From Adiantum capillus-veneris (Eukaryota; Streptophyta; Polypodiopsida; Polypodiales; Pteridaceae): 64,000 bases of DNA. Location of the stretch: assembly GCA_014529385.2 (NCBI GenBank), contig CM043942.1, forward strand, positions 2,150,501 through 2,214,500, read 5' to 3'. The notes under the pieces are model-generated. The model made no database searches. It worked only from the letters and a program-made list of their open reading frames with translations, and had not been told where the DNA came from. A program made the position numbers and the translations under genes. How positions within the stretch are numbered: position 1 is the stretch's first letter; each line of letters starts with the position of its first letter. Shown piece by piece: positions 46,025 through 56,666 of the stretch.

Positions 46025-46294
46025 TTATATGTAAGATCTGATAGGGTGCTCTCTCATTGCTAGGCGCTCTTGCTCTTTACTATTTTTGTTTTTTTGTGAG
46101 TATAAGGCTATATATATACATTCCCTAAGATCGGAGATTGAGAGGTCAGGGAAAAAGGTTGAGAGGGAAACAAATGAATGATGACTGTCAGCAAACACTC
46201 CCCCCTTCCTTGGGTAGATCATACCGTTTGAAATGAGTTTGTCACCCTTTGAAACCAATTGTTCCAGTTGGTAATAGGTGAGGATTTTTGCCAA
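46025..46294 (-). CDS. Element B small ORF overlapping the end of pol (89 aa)
   Basis: It starts inside the last 76 bases of the gag-pol frame, in another frame (offset 2 nt), and continues past the gag-pol stop. It reads MAKILTYYQLEQLVSKGDKL, then FVSLSTFFPDLSISDLRECI and a basic tail. An overlap with pol suggests expression by reinitiation or splicing. No family was recognised. It is short, so coding status is uncertain. Confidence 0.45.
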   Translation of the reverse strand: MAKILTYYQLEQLVSKGDKLISNGMIYPRKGGVFADSHHSFVSLSTFFPDLSISDLRECIYIALYSQKNKNSKEQERLAMREHPIRSYI

Positions 46295-49200
46295 TAGTTT
46301 TCTATTACCCTAGGTGCCTCGTCAAGCTGCAAGGGTGGTAAGGTACTCTCCCAGGATTTTATTTGCAACGTTGTTGTAGGTGGTGAACTTACCCCGGAAG
46401 GTGCAAACTCTTTCGTGCTTGGATGGATATGTACAGTGGTAGGTGGAGGTTGTGTCGAAGCTTCTATTTGCATATAGGAACTACATGAAGAGCAAGAAGC
46501 TTCATTTGATTTCCCTGTTCCTGAGCTAGGTGGAACAAATCGTTCTTTCTTTGGTACCCAAACTAGCTCTAGAACGGGTGTGTAACATTCCATGATTTTT
46601 TCCTTTCCGCGATTTTCAATTTGTTTTGGAGCCACAGGATTGGGTTTACATGGGCCAGGTGACAGGTAAGAGTACACTTTACGTTTGGGCACCCAGATTT
46701 GATCATTTCCTTCATAGTATCCTTGGGCTTCCAATAGTCGTTGAGGGATCCATCGCAACATTTTCTTACTTTTCTTGGAGCGAGTGGTACGTTTCTTACA
46801 AGGCTTCTGTTTTTTAGCACTAGCTATGGTCACTAAAGAAGCTTTAGGGACCCACTTGTATGTTTTCTCTGTTATATTAGGATGGTTCTTGTGTGTCTCA
46901 AGCTTTCTTTTAATAACATCAGTTGAAGCTCTAGAGAGTTGGGCTATGGGGACGTATGGTTCAACCTCCTGGACATGCAATGTCTTGGGTTTTATTTCCT
47001 TGGGCAATATCTCAGGGACTATGGCTTGAGTGGTAGGGCTAAGAGTTGGTTTTTGCGTTGTAACACCCCCAGTCCCCCAATCAATAGTGCATTTGGTGGC
47101 TATCATCCACGTGCGGCCTAGGTTTATATTACCCTCCATAGTTCCAGTAGGCATGACCAAAAAGTCTTGAGCTACCACCCCATTGTCATAACTGACAGAA
47201 GTGTGCCAGATTCCAAAAACCGCAGTTTTTTTCTTGTTGACACCCTTGACTTGGATAATACTCTCAGATAGAGGTGGCTTCCCTAACTGACACCACACCC
47301 CATAGGATAGCAGATTGTATTTAGCACCCGTGTCCAATAAGGCGTTATATAGCACTTTTCCATAGGCACTATTTAACTCAATGGGGTATCGTAGAGGTGT
47401 GTCAGAGTCCAACCCATCCTCTTCGATTTCCACGTGGAATGCATTTGTGACCCCAAGGTTAGCCTCTCGTTTTTGTCTTATACGTTGTTGTCGCTCCTTA
47501 GCCTCAGCTTGAGCTTGTATCTTGTTTAACTCGGTTTGTGCTTTGGCGGCCTTCTTTTGATGAATGGCCCGTAGTTCCTCTTGGCTTAAAGGATCATAAT
47601 ATCTTTTGAATTTACTCCCATTGAGGAATCCAATGGTTTCAACTCCATCAAGAGTTTCCACACGAAGGGTACCTTGTGGGGTAATTTCACATACTCTATA
47701 TGGTCCTTTACCAGCATATTTCAACTTTTTCTTCTCTTTACGTACTCCATACATAAGGACTTTATCACCAACTTTGATATCCTTGTCCTTCACATGGCGA
47801 TCAAACCACTTCTTTCTCCTATCCTTTTCCACAAGAGCATTTTGCACAGCCAACTGTCTCTCTTCGTCTAGTTTTTCTAAGATAAACAAACGCTCGGTTA
47901 AGGGGTTACCATTCCATCCTTCTTGCGAAGCTACCCTAAGACTAGGAATGACAAACTCCCAAGGCATAACCGCTTCTTGGCCGTATACCATTTTGAATGG
48001 AGTACAATTAATAGCCACTTTATAAGCAGTACGATAAGCCCATAGAGCAGATGTCAACTTCAAATCCCAATCAGTGCGATGAGCTTCTACCGTCTTGGTT
48101 AAAATAGAGATTAGAGTCTTGTTGGTGCTCTCGGCTTGTCCATTAGCTTGCGGGTAATAAGGTGTAGACTTATGGTGGGATATCATAAAGGTCGTGGTAA
48201 TCTCTCTTATTACCTCATTTATAAAATGGGTACCATTATCACTAACAATTTCAAAAGGGCAACCAAATCTTGTGATAATGTTCTCAAAAAGAAACTTAGC
48301 TGTTGTCCTCGCGTCAGCTTTTTGTGAAGCCTTAGCTTCAGCCCACTTTGTTACATAGTCCGTAGCAACTAGAATATATCGAGATTGAGTGTTGCGAGCT
48401 GCGGGACTAATTGGACCTACAAAGTCTAAGCCCCATTTTTCAAATGGTTGGGTTACTTTAATAGGATGTAAGGGCATTCTGTCCTTGCGCTGTGTGGTCT
48501 TGTAACGTTGGCACTCATCACACCCTTTTGTAAAAAGTGATGCATCCTTAAATAAAGTTGGCCACCAATAGCCTGATTGCAGCACCTTTCTAGCAGTCAG
48601 GTCCCCTGAAAAATGTCCTCCTGCTATGCCCATATGTGCTTCTTGCAAGATATACAAATATTCATCCTCGCGGGCACAACGCCTAAGAATATCGTCCTTG
48701 CCTAATCTATACAGGGTTCCGGCAATCAAACAATAGGGTTCACATTCTTTTACTAGCCTTCGAGCGATATCCTTACGAAGTTCCTTGGGTGGAAAACCAT
48801 TAACTAAAAAGTTAACAATGTTCTCACTCCATTCAAGCATAGTCTCAACTATGAATAGGGAAGTATCGGGTAATTCATCATCAACTCCTGTAGGGGCTTC
48901 ACCATTGGGTATGCGAGACAAATGATCAGCCATGAGGTGCCTTTTACCGGGTCTCACTACAATCGTGAAATCAAACTCCAGAAGAATTAACAACCATCGT
49001 GTGATTCTTCCTGTGGAGCATGGCTTGTTTACCAGATACAGCAACGCTTGATGATCCACATAAAATACAAACTTGTTTGCCAGAAGGTAGTAGCGAAATT
49101 TCTTTACTGCATAAACCATTGCCAAACCTTCTCGCTCTGTAGTGGTGTAGTTCCTTTCAGCATCGTTCAATTGACGGCTTGCAAAGCTAATGGGATAGTC

Positions 49201-52200
49201 CAATTTATGTTCTCCTGGTTGAGTGAGAACACACCCAATAGCAAAGTTTGATGCATCAATATGCACATGGAAAATGAAATCCGAGTTAGGTGTCCTTAAA
49301 ATCGAAGCACTTGCTAGTGTTTTCTTCAATTGTTCATAGGCCTGGTCACACTCTTCAGTCCATTTAAATTCAATGAGAAGCTTGTACAAAGGACGTGCTA
49401 TCTCAGCGAAAAATAAAATAAACCGTCGATAATAACCCACGTGTCCCATGAACCTTTGAACTCCCTTGTAATTGGTTGGTGGTGGTAACTCTAGAATCAC
49501 TTTAATTTTGCTCTCATCGGTTGAGATACCATTCTTGGATACTATATGCCCTAAAATAACTCCATGCTTGACCCAAAATTGGCATTTGAACGGGTTCAAT
49601 GAGATACGATATAACCTACATTTTTCAAACACCTTCCGCAAACATGATAGATGTTCTTTCCAAGAAGAGTAAACACAAAGGTCGTCTAAGAAAGCTTCAC
49701 AAAACTCTCTCAAATATTCTTTAAAAGCAGTGTTTATTAATCGTTGGAATGTAGCAGGGGCATTTGTTAAGCCAAAAGCCATCACACGAAATGCAAACAC
49801 GCCAAATTCTGTGATGAAGGCAGTTTTAGCTTGGTCCTCTAGCGCTATCGTGATTTGGTTGTAGCCTGAGTACCCATCTAGAAAGCTATAAGCTTCCTTG
49901 CCTGCAACTCTTTCGAGTACATGTTCGGAATATGGTAGGGGGTAATGGTCTCTTCTAGTAGCTGCATTAACTTTTTTGAGGTCCACGCACACCCTGAGTT
50001 TCCCATTCTTTTTTGGCACGATAACTATTGGCGACACCCATTCAGAGTGTTCAATAGGATATATGAACCCACATTTGATAAGCTTTTCTAGTTCTTCTTG
50101 AATGATCTTTGCGTACTTAGGATTCATCGGGTAGGGTCTTTGTTGTACGGGCTTCGCAGTGCTAATCATAGGGATTGTATGTTGGACCACAGAAGGCGGA
50201 ACACCTTTCATATCATGGTATGTCCGAGCGAATACGTCCTTGAATTCCTTGAGAAGCTCTTTGAGGACCGCCTCTTCAACTTCTGTGAGGTCTTGGGCAA
50301 TAAAAACAGGTTTTGATTCTTCACCGGGGTCAGCTAATTCTATTTCTTTAACTATTGCCGGACCATCATAGATTCCATTATTCCCATCGATAGGTATTCT
50401 TTGGGCTTTTGTGTACACAACCTTTGCTTCCCCTGTGGTGTAAGATTTGAAATGTTCTGGTGCAGGATGCAAGTCTGTGGATTCTGGTTGTGCGTTGGTT
50501 TGTGCTTCCATTTCTGCTTTCTTGTGTTGTCGAGCTAACTCTTGGTTTTGACGCCTCCTTGCAGTGCGGCTCAACTTTGGCTTGTCTATGATCTCTAATT
50601 GGGCTATGTCATGGGGTCGTGGTCTACACCACATAACATTTTGGAGATATTCACCCCAATTGTCTACCAATTTTCGATGAGCATCACATGCTCCTATATA
50701 ACTGAGCCATTCTGCTGAGGATCTCTTCTTGTTTATCCTAGCACGTACATTGGCTCGATATCGACGCCTCTTAAGGTTTTTCTTTTTCTTATTTGAGACC
50801 TGCTTTTGATTTGCATTTAGATCTGGCTCACTAAAGGAGTCCTCGTTGGTGTCCTCTTCACTCTCGGAGGAGCTATCATCGGTTGATGTGCTCGATCCTT
50901 CCGAATGTTTTGACTGTGAACTTGCTCCACTCTCTAATTCATGAGATTCAGAATCCGTTTCACTCTGGGAGTCAGTGTCCAAGTCGTGTTGGTCAAAGTC
51001 TTCTATTGAGCTATCAGTGTCACTGTCAGATTGGTCCACAATTGCCTTGCCCTTAGAAGATGCATGTATGGCACTTATCATGTTCAGAGGTGCAATTTGT
51101 GGTACCTCTTCCCCCTCTGGTGTGACCCAAGTGGTTCCTCTATTTCCCCAGGTATCTATGGTTGCAGCTAGGTGTACCCAATCCACATTGTCTGATTCCG
51201 TCATACCCGGTAACACATCCATGTAAGGAGAATCTTGGCCAATGTCTGTATCCTTCTTACAAGTGTAACAATATTGTAGTGGGGCCGAGTGAACTGTGGT
51301 GTCAGAGCGATGATCAATAATGGTTTTACTCCCTAAGGGGTGTACCTTACCAGTCACCAAATCCACTCTAAGGACAGAGTCTTGGAATTGCAAATAGACA
51401 TGATTTTTAGACCAATCGTGAACCATTTGTGCTTCCCTCATGAATGGTCGTCCTAAAATCATTTCATATGACATAAGGTGTTTAGAGAAATTCATTACAA
51501 TAAACGTATGTCGTACCTTGTGTCCTAGAACTTTGATCTTAAGATCCTTGAGCATCCCCATAGGTTTGGCTATGGTACCATTTGCCATCTTTACCACAAT
51601 GTTAGTAACACTGAGGCGGGGTTTTCCCATGGATTCCCAACAATCTTTTGTAACGATGCTAACTCCCGCACCACCATCAAGAATTCCCTTTATAGTTAAT
51701 CCCTTGGTAGTGATGGGTAGGGTCGCATTAGACTCGTCGCCTTCAAAATACTGCTCTAATTCGTTAATGGGTACCTCGATCACAGACTCGTGTCCATCTA
51801 AGTCAAGTGATTGCACATGATTTTCCTCATCAATCATAATCGAGTCAGGCCTATTTGGTTGCGCAAACTGCGGTAATCCCGTTCGTAGCTCTCCGTTAAG
51901 GAATGCTCGAAGTGCAAGGAATAACTCAGGATCTCCATACAGCTTTGCTATGATCGTGGTTCGAAACTCAGAAGACATGAAGTCCACTAGTTTGGCAACA
52001 TTCATTGGCGTTTTGCAGGGTGTAGGTCCTTGATTAGGAACTGGTGAGGATGGAATCTCATATTCCTCAATGGGATCAGGTATTCCTTCGTTAAACATCC
52101 TTTCCAACAAGAAGGGTGTATGCTCACTTTCTGATGTCCTGTCCTCACTCCCTTCTTGGATGATACTAGATATGGCTAACGGTCTATGGTTCATGTGGGG

Positions 52201-55200
52201 TGGATGAACTTGCGTGGGAAACACTGTGTCATGAATTTTGACCTGCATGGGTTCTGGTTCTAGTTTCCTTTCAGTCTCCTCCACTAAACCTCTTAGATGT
52301 TTCACCTGCTCAATCTCGTCTACTGGGTTTGGGTACGTCCCAATCTTCTTTTTACGATTCTTCCCTTTTTGCCCCTGCGGTTTATCTTGGGGGTCTTGGA
52401 TTGGATTTGGAAACACTTGTGGTGTTTTCAGAGGCTCTTTATGGTTTTCTCTCATTCGGTTTTCATTTGGTCCCATATTACGGTTTTCTTTGTCGGTCTT
52501 TCCCTTTGTGGTATTGGTTCTAGTCTCCATTGTCTCGACTGAATCTGAATCATCCTCGAGGTCATTCATATACACGGGGTCATCTCCTGTTCCTATGTTT
52601 GTTTTGGAACTTGGCTTTGAATTTTCCGTATTCTGCGACTTCTTCCTTCGTGTCTTCTTTTTCTTTGCTTGGATAACTGACGCGGTATCTCTCTCTTCGA
52701 GGATATGTCCTGGCCCTTGAAGCATGGACCGTGTAATCGCATAAGCGGGTGCGACGGGTGGTATTGGCGATGTCACACTAGCAATTTCGACCAAATTTAG
52801 GGGTGTGATTTTAGGCGCATTTGGGTTATAGGGGCATTGGGCAATCAAGTGATCTATGCCACAACGATTACATGTGAGTATTGGCATTGCAGACGTGCTC
52901 CCTTGATTCACTTGCATCTGTGCAGCATTCTTTTGCAGCCTAATAGGGCACTCCGCTACTCGATGTGGTCCACCACACTCGTAGCATTGAAGAGGTGGCC
53001 TCCTAGCCTGGGTGTTGATATTTTGACCTCTGGATGCGAGAGCAGCAGCTTGATAAACCGGCTTGACTTGTCCCCAACAATCTTCCATGTAGTATATAGG
53101 ACACTCTTCCAATGTATCAAGTCCGTAGGCAATACTAGTGTCTATTTCCTCCTCACAACCATCTGCATAAGCATTTGATGGCTCGCAACCCACTTGGTTC
53201 ATAGGGGCGACTCTTGGATGCGGGGGCTGCGGTCCTAGCACAGGAGGTGGTAGCGGTGTAGCTTGTACAACATTTTGAGATCTAGGGACCATGTGTTGCG
53301 GTAGTTGCTCAACAGGTGGAGTAGGCATCAATACAGGAGCTCGAGGCGCATCCGTCCAGGCTACAGGTGGTCTATTTGCCATCATACGTTTGATCATTAA
53401 ACAATCCTTAGCTTGGTGACCATACCTACCACATGCGTTACAAGTTCCATTAAATTTTACTCTAAACGTAGGGCACTCACTAGTGCTATGTGGACCTAAG
53501 CAAATGGAACACCATTGTTGCTCCCTTCTTGGATACATGTGACTATTTTGAGGGGGTCGATTATCCTTAAGAGACTCTTGGATTGCCTTGGTGAGGTCTG
53601 TCAAGAATGTCTCAAATACCTTTGGCTCATGGGCAATGGGCTTTGCAGTCATGGGTTCATACTCAATGGCTTGTGAGCTAGTGGATCTCGTGTCAGTAGA
53701 CACCCTCATGCCTGCTATCATCAAGTTGTCCTCTAATTGGATTGCATTGGCAGTGACATCTTCCCAGGTTGTGATACCTCTAATCACTAGTCCATTATAG
53801 ATTCCTTCATTCCTCAACCCTCGAATGAATCGATCAAGCAGTTGGTTATTGTTGAAGCGCTCATTTACAGGGCAGCGAGAGTTTAAGTGCTTTAGACAAC
53901 TAATGAAGTCCCTTACTGACTCTCCTTCCTTACGTTCGGCCTTCTGTAGCTGAGATGCTACACCCCAAAGCACACCTTCTCGTATGTACTCCTTTAGAAA
54001 CAACCTTCGAAGGGTAGGGTAGATTGTTTTCTCGTCCACCCTTAGGGTCCTATACCAATCTCCAGCCTTCCCACTTAATGTCAAGCTTAAGGCATTGCAC
54101 TTATGTAGTTCGTTGCGTTCCCCTAAGGAATCACATACTTGTTCAAACACTTCAATGTGTTTCCTAGCATCTTCGTCCCCATTGAATTTTTGCGTGAGTT
54201 TGGCAATTTGTACTGCCTTACTTCTAGGCTCTCTATCAGATGCATGACGCATATTTTCCGCGATAGATCGACCTATGGTTTGAGCAAACGCTGCCAAGTC
54301 ACCTATGTGAGGAGGCAGGGCCGGTGGAGGTACTCTTGGAATCATATGTGGGAGAGGAACGGATACCGGTCTTGGCATATGTGTGGATGATGCAGGATAT
54401 GGAACATAACCGGGCATAGGTCCACTCGGATAAGAGCTAGGGAGCGGCACTCGAGGAGCATAAGCAAGTGGTACAATTGGAGGTGTGGGGGCCATGTGTG
54501 CATAAGGGGCTAGAGGCACATATGGTCGAGGCCCCATATTAGGTACTACGACACTAGGTAGTGGCACTGCGCTAACCGTAGATGTCATCGGTACATTCTC
54601 TGTCAGGCTTATCCCTGGAGTGAGCACTGTGTTTTCCTTGATAGAGGGTTGAGCCAAGTTAGGGAAGCTAAAGTTTTCGCTCGGAGGCTCAGATTGCATA
54701 GAGACCCCAGGTGAAATGACGTAATATGGGTCCATGGGGCTCATTAGAGGAGTCTCCATTTGAGATAGAGTAGGCTGTTGAGCCTTGCTCGTATCCAGAA
54801 ATCTCATGGGGCCAGTTGAGAGTATATTTACCCCTCGGTTTTGCCTTTCTGATTGAATAATGCCATGGATAACATTACATATCATTTTCTGTTGATCTTC
54901 GATGCTCGTGGCACTAGAGGTGGATTGTACAATCTCTATCCATCCTACATGGTAGGCGTGGCCAGAGTGTAGATCCGTCAACACCTCAGTGTGGAGGTCG
55001 TATGTCCAATGATCATTAATGAACAATCCTTCTAGAGTCGACGTGTTAACGGTTTCTTGTGAGGTAGAAGCAATGTTGCTCCCCATGGTTTTACTTGTCA
55101 CCAACGGTACTCTAGAGGGAACTTCTGAAGGAGGCAGCTCAACAGGGCCTTCTTGGTAAGAAGTTGGTAGGATATCCACATGGACACTCTTTGGGGGTGT

Positions 55201-55566
55201 GGGGTCCACGTGCGATGTGAAAGGAGAGTCCACTTCCCCACCCCCTTCGTGTGCTTCATTTGCCTCAGGTTCCGAGCGAGTAGCTCTACCTAATGTTTCC
55301 ATGAAACGGCTAAACATACTAGTACTAGGCTGTGGAGCTTCGGGAGGTGCATGGCCTTCTCTCTCAGTGTTTTGGGTAGGGTATGCTTCCATGATTTCTG
55401 AGTCGGAGGAGGAATCACTAGCGGCTATTTTAGGGTCTTGGGTGGTGCTACCTTGTGTCCCCGCTGAGGGTCTAGAGCTTATCGTGGATGGGTAATGGGT
55501 GTCCGTATGAACAGAGGCACCCTCAATATGCTCGTGTTCTAGCACCCGCCCAGAGCGTAAGTGCAT
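46219..55566 (-). CDS. gag-pol: Element B Gag-Pol polyprotein with two protease-like domains (3,115 aa)
   Basis: A single open frame; a TAG lies 18 codons before its ATG. Order: Pro-rich N-terminus; Gag core at about 470-640; four zinc knuckles at 686-698, 709-722, 861-873 and 899-911, of which only the second has canonical CX2CX4HX4C spacing and three are CX2CX3HX4C; basic linker; retropepsin 1 with LDGGAG (Asp1297); acidic Ser-rich linker; RT with FLDD (Asp1961, Asp1962); RNase H with VHIDASN (Asp2104); integrase zinc finger (about 2,308-2,355) and core Asp2381, Asp2443, Glu2479 (exact D-35-E); GPY module near 2,620; then a second retropepsin-like segment LLDTGAKYNLLSYG (Asp2745) with a following hydrophobic block. 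The last about 280 residues are Pro/Lys-rich. About twice the length usual for Ty3/gypsy Gag-Pol. Confidence 0.93.
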   Translation of the reverse strand: MHLRSGRVLEHEHIEGASVHTDTHYPSTISSRPSAGTQGSTTQDPKIAASDSSSDSEIMEAYPTQNTEREGHAPPEAPQPSTSMFSRFMETLGRATRSEPEANEAHEGGGEVDSPFTSHVDPTPPKSVHVDILPTSYQEGPVELPPSEVPSRVPLVTSKTMGSNIASTSQETVNTSTLEGLFINDHWTYDLHTEVLTDLHSGHAYHVGWIEIVQSTSSATSIEDQQKMICNVIHGIIQSERQNRGVNILSTGPMRFLDTSKAQQPTLSQMETPLMSPMDPYYVISPGVSMQSEPPSENFSFPNLAQPSIKENTVLTPGISLTENVPMTSTVSAVPLPSVVVPNMGPRPYVPLAPYAHMAPTPPIVPLAYAPRVPLPSSYPSGPMPGYVPYPASSTHMPRPVSVPLPHMIPRVPPPALPPHIGDLAAFAQTIGRSIAENMRHASDREPRSKAVQIAKLTQKFNGDEDARKHIEVFEQVCDSLGERNELHKCNALSLTLSGKAGDWYRTLRVDEKTIYPTLRRLFLKEYIREGVLWGVASQLQKAERKEGESVRDFISCLKHLNSRCPVNERFNNNQLLDRFIRGLRNEGIYNGLVIRGITTWEDVTANAIQLEDNLMIAGMRVSTDTRSTSSQAIEYEPMTAKPIAHEPKVFETFLTDLTKAIQESLKDNRPPQNSHMYPRREQQWCSICLGPHSTSECPTFRVKFNGTCNACGRYGHQAKDCLMIKRMMANRPPVAWTDAPRAPVLMPTPPVEQLPQHMVPRSQNVVQATPLPPPVLGPQPPHPRVAPMNQVGCEPSNAYADGCEEEIDTSIAYGLDTLEECPIYYMEDCWGQVKPVYQAAALASRGQNINTQARRPPLQCYECGGPHRVAECPIRLQKNAAQMQVNQGSTSAMPILTCNRCGIDHLIAQCPYNPNAPKITPLNLVEIASVTSPIPPVAPAYAITRSMLQGPGHILEERDTASVIQAKKKKTRRKKSQNTENSKPSSKTNIGTGDDPVYMNDLEDDSDSVETMETRTNTTKGKTDKENRNMGPNENRMRENHKEPLKTPQVFPNPIQDPQDKPQGQKGKNRKKKIGTYPNPVDEIEQVKHLRGLVEETERKLEPEPMQVKIHDTVFPTQVHPPHMNHRPLAISSIIQEGSEDRTSESEHTPFLLERMFNEGIPDPIEEYEIPSSPVPNQGPTPCKTPMNVAKLVDFMSSEFRTTIIAKLYGDPELFLALRAFLNGELRTGLPQFAQPNRPDSIMIDEENHVQSLDLDGHESVIEVPINELEQYFEGDESNATLPITTKGLTIKGILDGGAGVSIVTKDCWESMGKPRLSVTNIVVKMANGTIAKPMGMLKDLKIKVLGHKVRHTFIVMNFSKHLMSYEMILGRPFMREAQMVHDWSKNHVYLQFQDSVLRVDLVTGKVHPLGSKTIIDHRSDTTVHSAPLQYCYTCKKDTDIGQDSPYMDVLPGMTESDNVDWVHLAATIDTWGNRGTTWVTPEGEEVPQIAPLNMISAIHASSKGKAIVDQSDSDTDSSIEDFDQHDLDTDSQSETDSESHELESGASSQSKHSEGSSTSTDDSSSESEEDTNEDSFSEPDLNANQKQVSNKKKKNLKRRRYRANVRARINKKRSSAEWLSYIGACDAHRKLVDNWGEYLQNVMWCRPRPHDIAQLEIIDKPKLSRTARRRQNQELARQHKKAEMEAQTNAQPESTDLHPAPEHFKSYTTGEAKVVYTKAQRIPIDGNNGIYDGPAIVKEIELADPGEESKPVFIAQDLTEVEEAVLKELLKEFKDVFARTYHDMKGVPPSVVQHTIPMISTAKPVQQRPYPMNPKYAKIIQEELEKLIKCGFIYPIEHSEWVSPIVIVPKKNGKLRVCVDLKKVNAATRRDHYPLPYSEHVLERVAGKEAYSFLDGYSGYNQITIALEDQAKTAFITEFGVFAFRVMAFGLTNAPATFQRLINTAFKEYLREFCEAFLDDLCVYSSWKEHLSCLRKVFEKCRLYRISLNPFKCQFWVKHGVILGHIVSKNGISTDESKIKVILELPPPTNYKGVQRFMGHVGYYRRFILFFAEIARPLYKLLIEFKWTEECDQAYEQLKKTLASASILRTPNSDFIFHVHIDASNFAIGCVLTQPGEHKLDYPISFASRQLNDAERNYTTTEREGLAMVYAVKKFRYYLLANKFVFYVDHQALLYLVNKPCSTGRITRWLLILLEFDFTIVVRPGKRHLMADHLSRIPNGEAPTGVDDELPDTSLFIVETMLEWSENIVNFLVNGFPPKELRKDIARRLVKECEPYCLIAGTLYRLGKDDILRRCAREDEYLYILQEAHMGIAGGHFSGDLTARKVLQSGYWWPTLFKDASLFTKGCDECQRYKTTQRKDRMPLHPIKVTQPFEKWGLDFVGPISPAARNTQSRYILVATDYVTKWAEAKASQKADARTTAKFLFENIITRFGCPFEIVSDNGTHFINEVIREITTTFMISHHKSTPYYPQANGQAESTNKTLISILTKTVEAHRTDWDLKLTSALWAYRTAYKVAINCTPFKMVYGQEAVMPWEFVIPSLRVASQEGWNGNPLTERLFILEKLDEERQLAVQNALVEKDRRKKWFDRHVKDKDIKVGDKVLMYGVRKEKKKLKYAGKGPYRVCEITPQGTLRVETLDGVETIGFLNGSKFKRYYDPLSQEELRAIHQKKAAKAQTELNKIQAQAEAKERQQRIRQKREANLGVTNAFHVEIEEDGLDSDTPLRYPIELNSAYGKVLYNALLDTGAKYNLLSYGVWCQLGKPPLSESIIQVKGVNKKKTAVFGIWHTSVSYDNGVVAQDFLVMPTGTMEGNINLGRTWMIATKCTIDWGTGGVTTQKPTLSPTTQAIVPEILPKEIKPKTLHVQEVEPYVPIAQLSRASTDVIKRKLETHKNHPNITEKTYKWVPKASLVTIASAKKQKPCKKRTTRSKKSKKMLRWIPQRLLEAQGYYEGNDQIWVPKRKVYSYLSPGPCKPNPVAPKQIENRGKEKIMECYTPVLELVWVPKKERFVPPSSGTGKSNEASCSSCSSYMQIEASTQPPPTTVHIHPSTKEFAPSGVSSPPTTTLQIKSWESTLPPLQLDEAPRVIENYWQKSSPITNWNNWFQRVTNSFQTV

Positions 55567-56357
55567 GTGCTTTTGATACCCTAAGGTGTCAAAAAGCTGC
55601 TCTAGGAGGCCTTGTGACTAGTTTTTAGCGTGTTTTTTTTGCTAGATTTTTTAGAGCGTGTCGTGGAATGGGCCGTGTGATAGCTCAAAACGAGCGTATC
55701 GGTCAGAGGGTCGTGCCGTGCTTTACAGCCCTCCGTTTGGTCACTCTATGCCCTCGGAATCCCTAAAACTGTCAATTTCCAGTAGGGAACTAGGCCCAAA
55801 CTAGAAAGTCTAAGGGTGCAAGTGGGAAGAGAAAGGAGGAGAGTGGAGGACTTGTCCCACATGCTCTCATTCTCTCTTGAGGGAGTAGGGTATATATATA
55901 AGAGTGAGTCTAGTATATATCATAAGACTGAGGCCTGGGCTTGGGCTTGGGCTTGGGCTTGGGAAAATGATCCCGATCCCGATCTATCTTTTATACAAAC
56001 CAACCCGTCCGTTTTAAGAGTCACGTTTTTTATTTTCGAAAAATTTCGCCGCCCACTCACTCGCGTTTTTAATTTCCGAATTGATGCAGAAAATACAGAA
56101 ATTGAAAAAAATGCAGAAAAAACGCAGAAATTGCAGCAAATTGACAGAAATGCAGAAAATTGCAGAAATTGAAAACGCCGAACTTGAAAATGCAGAAATT
56201 GAAAAAGCGCAGACAATAGCAGAAATTGAAACTTGACAGCAATTGCAGAAAACGCAAAAAACAGAAATCTTCCACACACTCCTTCCCTGCCTTTCCTATG
56301 ATAGAAATTGCACCACAAGGAAGCGTAAAGTGCTAACCGAGCTTAGTGTAGGGCATA
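55567..56357 (-). other. Leader of element B
   Basis: About 790 bases between PBS and gag-pol. It includes a GGGCTT hexamer array (about 55,937-55,963 on the plus strand) and an A-rich zone (56,090-56,275 on the plus strand) built of repeated GCAGAAATTG(AAA) words. No ORF is supported. It may hold packaging or translation signals. Confidence 0.6.
56090..56275. repeat. GCAGAAATTGAAA word repeats in the B leader
   Basis: Words such as GCAGAAAATTGCAGAAATTG and GAAATTGAAAA recur about ten times on the plus strand. On the transcribed strand they give a T/C-rich tract. Confidence 0.7.
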
Positions 56358-56375
56358 TCCCCGGCAGCGGCGCCA
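56358..56375 (-). other. Primer binding site of element B
   Basis: On the minus strand TGGCGCCGCTGCCGGGGA, four bases inside the 5' LTR. This is the tRNA-Asp-type PBS common in plant Tat/Athila elements. Confidence 0.85.
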
Positions 56376-56379
56376 AAAA

Positions 56380-56630
56380 TGTGCTCTCCTTGCCGCACTG
56401 TCGAAGCAAGGGACTTGCCAATCCACCGTATGCGAGCCACAAACGGCTCCAAGTACACAACAAGCCTAAACTAGCAAGCTCAAGGAAACAAAGGGTGTGT
56501 CACTCACCGCTCTACGCTCGCCTTCGTGGTGGATTCCTCGCCGCGATGAAGAAGAAGCTGCAGTCGTGCCGCGCTCAACCGCTTCGCCGCCGTCGTGCCT
56601 TCGTAATGCTCGATCGCACACACACTCTCC

Positions 56631-56666
<36 letters not shown>

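Noticed and set aside
52238-52720. Antisense ORF (160 aa) opposite B gag-pol
   Set aside because: Shadow of the sense frame; low-complexity Ser/Phe composition and no homologue in the window.
55816-56172. Ala-Trp repeat ORF in the B leader
   Set aside because: Antisense to the element and made of a GGGCTT hexamer array.
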